Of a DNA stretch of 18,840 bases, positions 14,810 through 18,840 are shown one piece after another (within the stretch, counting starts at the first letter, position 1; every line of letters begins with the position of its first letter). Below the pieces are notes generated by a model. It did not search any database. It saw only the letters and a list, made by a program, of their open reading frames with translations, and was not told where the DNA came from. The stretch is from positions 1 to 18,840 of the forward strand of contig JBJXFK010000108.1 of assembly GCA_046155505.1 (NCBI GenBank), given 5' to 3'. The position numbers and the translations under genes are program-made. The DNA comes from JBJXFK01 sp046155505. GTDB taxonomy: Bacteria; Planctomycetota; Phycisphaerae; UBA1845; Fen-1342.

Positions 14810-17800
14810 ATGTCTCGTAACTTCGTCGTGTCCCGAAACGTTCGAACCGCCGCTTTGGTCGTCACCGCCGCCGCGATGGGGATCATCGCCGGCTGCCCGC
14901 CGCCGCCCGAGCCACTGCCGGAGGAAAAAACATGGGATCTTGGCGATGTGCTCTGGACCCAGCTCGGCGGTGAGCAGCCGCCATACACACTCGGCGTCGA
15001 CTCGGAGTTTCGTAGCGGAGTGGTCAACGACGCAACCAGCAGCGTTTTGAGCAATCTGCCGGCCCGCCCCCCAGTCACCAGCGGCGACATCGCCGACGGA
15101 ACCGTCACTTCCGCCGATCTCGACCCCGCTGCCGTCAACAACATCAGCAACACCGTCATCCAGCAGTTGATCAATAGCGGCACGATTGACGGTAGCGCGA
15201 TTCGCGAGGCGACGCTGCGCGCGTCGGCTTTCGTCGCCAACATGTTCTCGACCCTGCCCGTCGAACAGGGCGGCCTGCCTGACGGCTCGATTCACGGCTC
15301 CAAGCTGATCAACGGCACCGTGACGCCCGAGAAATTGTCGTTCGTTATCGCGACGAACGCGATCGCTGCCGGGGCCGGGTTGGCGCTTACGAGCAGTAAC
15401 AATGTATCCACGCTTTCGATCGCCATCGGCGGCATCACCAGCGCCATGCTCGCCGACGACGCGATCGACGCCATCGCCGCCCGCGTGGCCGGCCGCTTCC
15501 CGCCCGGCTCCGTCCCCGGCAGCACGCTCACGCCCGGCTCGGTCGGCGCGACCGAGATCGGCGACGGGGCCGTGGGCACCAGCGAACTGGCCGACGGCTC
15601 GGTCACGGCCCCGAAATTGTTCGCCACACTCTTTTCCGACGGCGTCGCTCCGCAGCAACTCGCCGCCGGCGCGATTCACGGCTCCAAACTGACCGCGGGC
15701 ACGGTCAGCGGCGATCGGCTGGTCAACGCCACCGTGACGAGCGGGCAGATCAACATGGCTGATTTGATTGCTGCACTCCAGGCGTCCGCACTCTTCGGCG
15801 GCATCCCCGGCGGCAGCATTCCACCGAGCGCGATCGGCCCCGGCATCACCGGTGCGCAGATCGCAGACGGCACGCTGACCGGCGCGGATGTGCAGGATGG
15901 CTCGCTCACGGGCGCGGATATTCAAGATGGGTCGCTGAGCGGTGCCGACATCACTGACGGCTCGATCGGCAGCGCGGACCTCGCCGCAAATAGCGTCACC
16001 GCGACGCAGATTGCCGACAACGCGGTCGGCGTGTCCGAACTTGCCGACAACAGTGTCGATTCAGCCGCGATTATCAACGGCCAGGTGACCACGGTCGATC
16101 TCGCGGATAACGCCGTAACCAGCGGAAAAATCGCTGACGGCACGATCGCGGAAGGCGACCTGTCGCAGCCCGTCCGCGATCGGCTGCTGCCGCCGGGCGT
16201 ACCGTTCGGCGACATCACGGCGGTCAACACGCCTGCGGACAGCGGGCTGCTAGGCGGCGCGACGAGCGGCGATGTGACGATGCGCGTGAATCCGGCGCTG
16301 AATCTTGGGCAGTCGCCGACCGGGCCCGGCGCGAGCATCCACTTGTTCAATGGACTATCGCCGAATCGCGAGACGATCACCCTGAACGCTGACGGCGGCG
16401 CGTTCGACGCTCCCGAATTTGGAATCGCAAATCTCGATGGTTCCACTGGCATTTACATGCGCGCCCAAGGTACGGCGCAGGCTCCGGGCGCATTGGTTCG
16501 ACTGTTCAATGGCGCGCCAACAAACGTCGAGACAATGACACTGTCGTCGGCGGGCACATCAGGCGAGCACCAAGGCGCGCGCGTCGACCTCCGCGATGAT
16601 GGCAGCATTTTGCGTGCCGCGCTCAGCGCTGGCGCAACGAACCTCCAAGCAAGCGCAAGGCTATCGCTGTCGAACGCCCTGCCAAACCCCTGGACAACGG
16701 TTCGGCTCTACGGCAACGCGGATCCGTCTGGCGACGGCGCAATCGTCCTCTACAGTCCAAACGATGCGTGGGGTGCTCGGCTACGCACGTTCGACGGCGT
16801 TGGTAATCTCGATCTATTTCGTCCGGACGGCACAAAGATCGTCGATATTGGCGGTGAATCTACCGGTGGAGGCGTGCTGCGATTACGCAACGCCGACCTG
16901 GATGGACCGGGCCCCTTGACCGTTGAAGAGACAATAACGCTCGCGGCGACGAGCACTGGAAGTAACGCCGGCGGGCGAATTTCGGTAGCCAACGGAAATT
17001 CGCCAAACTCGGCGACGATCGGGCTGGAGGGGAACGGCCCCTTCGGTGGCGGCTATCTGCGCCTCAACGGCGCGGACGGCGGTCGCCGCGGCGAATTCTG
17101 GGCTGGCGCAGGCGCAAACGTTCCCTACAGTTCGATGAGGCTGTTCGACGCGGCGGATAACCTTCGCTTGAACTTTGAGGCCGGACACGCCAGCAACGAC
17201 GTGGGCGGCAGCTTCTCCGCATACAACGCAAGCGGGCGGGTGACGGTCGCGTGTGAGGCGGGGAGAACAGACGGCGGGGCAATGCTTCGTATGTACAACG
17301 GCCAGTTGCCGAATCAGGAGACGATCACGCTGACCGCCAACGAAGGCACGGGACCGAGTCTGATTCTCCGCAATCCCAACGGCAACACGAATGCAGTGCT
17401 TGCCAGTAACAATGAAGTCGGCGGGCGCATAGACTTAAGGAATGAAAACGGTGCCACGCTCATTCGCCTCCAGGCGCACTCCGACACCGGCGACGGGCGC
17501 GCCTTGATTTGTTGCGACGGCGAGATTCGAGCGGGAAACGGCGGATTCACCAATGGCGGTTGTGATCTCGCTGAAACGTTCGAGCACAGCGACCGTCTTG
17601 CTGTGATACCCGGCATGGTCATGTCCATCGACCCCGAAGACCCCGGCAAGCTCACCGTCTGCTCGCAGGCCTACGACAAACGCGTCGCCGGGATCATCTC
17701 CGGTGCCGGCGATCTAAAGCCCGGCGTCAAGCTCGGCCAGCGCGCCGACGGCAGCGACGACAACCCGCTGGCCCTCGCCGGTCGCGTGTATTGCTACGTC

Positions 17801-17977
17801 GATGCGACCGAGCAAGCGGTCGAGGTCGGCGACATGCTCACCACGTCCGACACGCCGGGCTACGCGATGAGGGCCGCCGACCCGTCGCGTGCGTTCGGCT
17901 GCGTGCTGGGCAAGGCGATGCAGCCGCTTCCGAAGGGCGAAAAGGGCTTGGTGCTGGTGCTGGTTTCGTTGCAGTAA
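14810..17977 (+). CDS. Large fibre-like lipoprotein with decapeptide repeats
   Basis: A 1055-residue protein with a lipoprotein signal (NVRTAALVVTAAAMGIIAGC, lipid-anchor Cys29) followed by a proline-rich spacer. Residues 90-320 hold irregular copies of the phrase GxI-DGTVT-xDL and a phage-fibre-like stretch LSIAIGGITSAMLADDAI (202-219). Residues 351-450 are ten in-register 10-residue repeats (for example LTGADIQDGS). Residues 500-910 form a beta-rich shaft with recurring LFNGxxPNxETITL motifs (512-525, 565-578, 828-841). The last 140 residues start GCDLAETFEHSDRLAVIPG and contain VAGIISGAGDLKPGV, ALAGRVYCYVD, VGDMLTTSDTPGYAM and AFGCVLGKAM, a conserved tail seen on repeat-rich fibre-like proteins. 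The design suggests a trimeric surface fibre. AAGGAG 6 nt before the ATG fixes the start. No enzymatic site is assigned; the binding partner is unknown. Confidence 0.85.
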   Translation: MSRNFVVSRNVRTAALVVTAAAMGIIAGCPPPPEPLPEEKTWDLGDVLWTQLGGEQPPYTLGVDSEFRSGVVNDATSSVLSNLPARPPVTSGDIADGTVTSADLDPAAVNNISNTVIQQLINSGTIDGSAIREATLRASAFVANMFSTLPVEQGGLPDGSIHGSKLINGTVTPEKLSFVIATNAIAAGAGLALTSSNNVSTLSIAIGGITSAMLADDAIDAIAARVAGRFPPGSVPGSTLTPGSVGATEIGDGAVGTSELADGSVTAPKLFATLFSDGVAPQQLAAGAIHGSKLTAGTVSGDRLVNATVTSGQINMADLIAALQASALFGGIPGGSIPPSAIGPGITGAQIADGTLTGADVQDGSLTGADIQDGSLSGADITDGSIGSADLAANSVTATQIADNAVGVSELADNSVDSAAIINGQVTTVDLADNAVTSGKIADGTIAEGDLSQPVRDRLLPPGVPFGDITAVNTPADSGLLGGATSGDVTMRVNPALNLGQSPTGPGASIHLFNGLSPNRETITLNADGGAFDAPEFGIANLDGSTGIYMRAQGTAQAPGALVRLFNGAPTNVETMTLSSAGTSGEHQGARVDLRDDGSILRAALSAGATNLQASARLSLSNALPNPWTTVRLYGNADPSGDGAIVLYSPNDAWGARLRTFDGVGNLDLFRPDGTKIVDIGGESTGGGVLRLRNADLDGPGPLTVEETITLAATSTGSNAGGRISVANGNSPNSATIGLEGNGPFGGGYLRLNGADGGRRGEFWAGAGANVPYSSMRLFDAADNLRLNFEAGHASNDVGGSFSAYNASGRVTVACEAGRTDGGAMLRMYNGQLPNQETITLTANEGTGPSLILRNPNGNTNAVLASNNEVGGRIDLRNENGATLIRLQAHSDTGDGRALICCDGEIRAGNGGFTNGGCDLAETFEHSDRLAVIPGMVMSIDPEDPGKLTVCSQAYDKRVAGIISGAGDLKPGVKLGQRADGSDDNPLALAGRVYCYVDATEQAVEVGDMLTTSDTPGYAMRAADPSRAFGCVLGKAMQPLPKGEKGLVLVLVSLQ
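15860..16159 (+). repeat. Ten 30-bp coding repeats (decapeptide array)
   Basis: An in-frame 30-nt tandem array inside the fibre gene encoding ten decapeptides of the form [IL]-x-D-G/N-[ST]-[ILV]-x-x-[AG]-D. The units at 15890-15980 are closest to each other in DNA; the outer ones are more diverged. This period allows unit gain or loss without frameshift. Confidence 0.85.
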
Positions 17978-18004
17978 CTAAACCGGGCAAGGCAAGAAAT
18001 TGAA

Positions 18005-18152
18005 CCACAGAGGAACAGAGGCACAGAGAAGAATGCGGAACTTACATTTGTGACCGCAACGGGCGAACAGCTGAGGCGCCTTGGTCTTGAGCGTTCCGCG
18101 AAACGGATAGCAGCGCTTCGCTTCTCTTCTCTGTGCCTCTGTGTCTCTGTGG
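18005..18152. repeat. CACAGAG-type inverted-repeat element, copy B
   Basis: Arms at 18005-18032 (CCACAGAGG...GAGAAGA) and 18125-18152 are inverted copies matching at 26 of 28 positions, around a 92-bp centre. The arm motif GGCACAGAG is shared with element A (2996-3162), but the centres differ. It begins 27 nt after the fibre-gene stop, so its transcript could fold at that mRNA's 3' end. Confidence 0.85.
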
Positions 18153-18177
18153 CAAAATCTCTCCGGGCTGGGCGAAG

Positions 18178-18203
18178 CACTCGCTTGCGCTTCGCGTTCG
18201 GAT
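18178..18203 (-). repeat. Dispersed 26-bp repeat, third copy
   Basis: The reverse complement reads ATCCGAACGCGAAGCGCAAG then CGAGTG and matches 1743-1768 at 25 of 26 positions. It sits between element B and the heptamer array, so the same repeat types are associated at both ends of the window. Confidence 0.75.
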
Positions 18204-18224
18204 ATCGCGCCGACGCTGTCCTCA

Positions 18225-18259
18225 CTGCGCCCTGCGCCCTGCAGCCTGCGCCCTACGCC
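18225..18259. repeat. Heptamer tandem array (CTGCGCC)
   Basis: Five units: CTGCGCC, CTGCGCC, CTGCAGC, CTGCGCC, CTACGCC. Same period as the CTAGTGC array at 1599-1640 and the same kind of single divergent unit containing GCAG, but a different base sequence. The whole 17978-18351 spacer is filled by element B, the 26-bp repeat and this array. Confidence 0.75.
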
Positions 18260-18351
18260 CGGCGGCGCGCGACAAGAAACAGCCGAGGACAGCCGTTCTC
18301 CGTTGCGCCTCGCGCTCTCGCGTCCCATGCCTCATTTTCTCGCCAATCCAC

Positions 18352-18379
18352 TTGACATGCAACTTTTTGGTTGCATAAT
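18352..18379 (+). promoter_or_regulatory. Strong sigma-70-like promoter of arsR-SRPBCC operon
   Basis: A perfect TTGACA (18352-18357) and CATAAT (18374-18379) are separated by 16 bp. Initiation would fall near 18386, only about 4 nt before the ATG at 18390, so the mRNA is predicted to be nearly leaderless; no Shine-Dalgarno is present, in agreement. Confidence 0.8.
18357..18376. promoter_or_regulatory. Predicted ArsR operator, ATGCAAC-N6-GTTGCAT
   Basis: A perfect 7-bp inverted repeat with a 6-nt T-rich centre occupies the spacer between the -35 and -10 boxes and touches both. Its size and symmetry suit a winged-helix dimer, and its position would block RNA polymerase. It is the probable autoregulatory site of the ArsR-type protein encoded directly downstream. 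Confidence 0.75.
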
Positions 18380-18389
18380 AGAAGCTGGC

Positions 18390-18704
18390 ATGGATGACGT
18401 ATTCCGAGCGCTGTCTGACCCTATTCGGCGCGTCATCCTTGACCGCTTGTTTCAGCATGGCGGGCTGACGCTCACCGAGCTGATCAACGGTCTGCCCATG
18501 ACGCGCCAGGGAGCGAGCAAGCACATCGCCCTGCTCGCAAAGGCAAATCTTGTGGCCACGCGCAAGGACGGGCGCGAAAAACGACACTATCTCAACCCCG
18601 TGCCGATCCGGCAGATTCTCGATCGCTGGATCAGCAAGTTCGCGCAGCCGCACGTCGATGCGCTGCTCGATCTCAAACGCACTTTGGAGGACCAGGCGGA
18701 ATGA
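18390..18704 (+). CDS. ArsR-family winged-helix transcriptional repressor
   Basis: A 104-residue DNA-binding protein. MDDVFRALSDPIRRVILDRL is the classical ArsR N-terminal helix pair, LTLTELINGLPMTRQGASKHIALLAKANLV the helix-turn-helix (recognition helix about 38-51), and ATRKDGREKRHYLNP the wing. It has no cysteine, so the metal-binding sites of ArsR/SmtB sensors are absent; it belongs to the non-metal subgroup usually paired with SRPBCC proteins. The ATG at 18390 starts the conserved domain immediately; the frame is open to 18141 through repeat DNA, which is rejected as coding. It overlaps the next gene by ATGA. It probably represses its own operon through the inverted repeat in the promoter. 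The effector is unknown. Confidence 0.92.
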   Translation: MDDVFRALSDPIRRVILDRLFQHGGLTLTELINGLPMTRQGASKHIALLAKANLVATRKDGREKRHYLNPVPIRQILDRWISKFAQPHVDALLDLKRTLEDQAE

Positions 18705-18840
18705 ACCCGCGCGCACTCGTCTTTGTCGTTTACATCCGCACGACCGCGGAAAAGCTCTGGGACGGCCTCACCACGCCCGAATTCACACGCCGCTATTTCC
18801 ACGCGACGGCGATCGAGTCGGACTGGAAGGTCGGCAGCCC
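18701..18840 (+). CDS. SRPBCC/AHSA1-family protein, 5' part
   Basis: The first 46 codons of a gene cut by the window edge. It starts at the ATG overlapping the ArsR stop (ATGA), with GGAGG 10 nt upstream. The sequence MNPRALVFVVYIRTTAEKLW, then LTTPEFTRRYFHATAIESDW, is the standard N-terminus of Aha1/START-like SRPBCC proteins (IxxxPExLWxALTdPEfTrrYw). These form a small ligand-binding cavity; in ArsR-linked members the ligand is generally unknown. Coupling to ArsR suggests that both respond to one compound. Confidence 0.88.
   Translation, partial: MNPRALVFVVYIRTTAEKLWDGLTTPEFTRRYFHATAIESDWKVGS

Noticed and set aside
15860..16159. CRISPR-like 30-bp periodicity
   Set aside because: There are no distinct spacers; the repeats are in frame and encode decapeptides of the fibre protein.
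18141..18389. 83-codon N-terminal extension of ArsR
   Set aside because: Runs through repeat DNA, the promoter and the operator; the conserved domain begins exactly at ATG 18390.

Overview
The window is high-GC bacterial chromosome, most likely from a member of the Planctomycetota (Phycisphaerae-like or a related uncultured lineage). The taxonomic guess rests on four things: an ECF sigma factor in an operon with a membrane Ser/Thr protein kinase; a large secreted LamG / thrombospondin-3 / PKD protein carrying the DCDGNGVLDECE-type repeat common in that phylum; a decayed dockerin-like tail; and abundant short intergenic repeats. It is an inference from protein families, not a database match. 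No tRNA, rRNA, CRISPR array, transposase or phage gene was seen.

Layout, left to right. (1) 91-1557, minus: cysteinyl-tRNA synthetase, with a TATAAT box only 9 nt before the start codon. (2) 1558-1890: repeat-rich spacer (heptamer array, then a 46-bp tandem repeat). (3) 1891-4041, plus: an endonuclease/exonuclease/phosphatase-fold lipoprotein, a long inverted-repeat element of CACAGAG type, a SEC-C zinc protein and a single-domain rhodanese. (4) 4100-6882, minus: a four-TM protein with an internal duplication, and an NCS2-type permease. (5) 7128-8295, plus: a small three-TM protein and a PhnP-like metallo-beta-lactamase-fold phosphodiesterase. (6) 8314-10698, minus: a tightly coupled ECF sigma factor / small zinc-finger protein / Ser-Thr kinase operon. 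The 75-residue zinc-finger gene has a GTG start overlapping the sigma-factor stop. (7) 10699-11332: a 634-bp spacer with three related GC-rich hairpins; the third lies just before the next gene's start. (8) 11333-14509, plus: the secreted LamG/TSP3/PKD protein. (9) 14510-14809: a dockerin-like gene remnant and a strong hairpin. (10) 14810-17977, plus: a 1055-residue lipoprotein built like a trimeric fibre (decapeptide repeats, beta-rich shaft, conserved terminal domain). (11) 17978-18389: a second CACAGAG inverted repeat, a copy of the 26-bp dispersed repeat and another heptamer array. (12) 18390 to the end, plus: an ArsR-type repressor and the start of an SRPBCC/AHSA1 gene, read from one promoter that contains a perfect inverted repeat.

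The most coherent functional unit is the ECF sigma/zinc-finger/kinase operon, which is divergent from two large envelope or surface proteins. A signalling-to-surface link is plausible but unproven. The best regulatory prediction is the ArsR operator embedded in its own promoter. The most unusual protein is the fibre-like lipoprotein. The repeat families (CACAGAG inverted repeats, TCGGGCC hairpins, heptamer arrays, the 26-bp ATCCGAACGCGA motif) suggest a genome heavily seeded with small non-autonomous elements.
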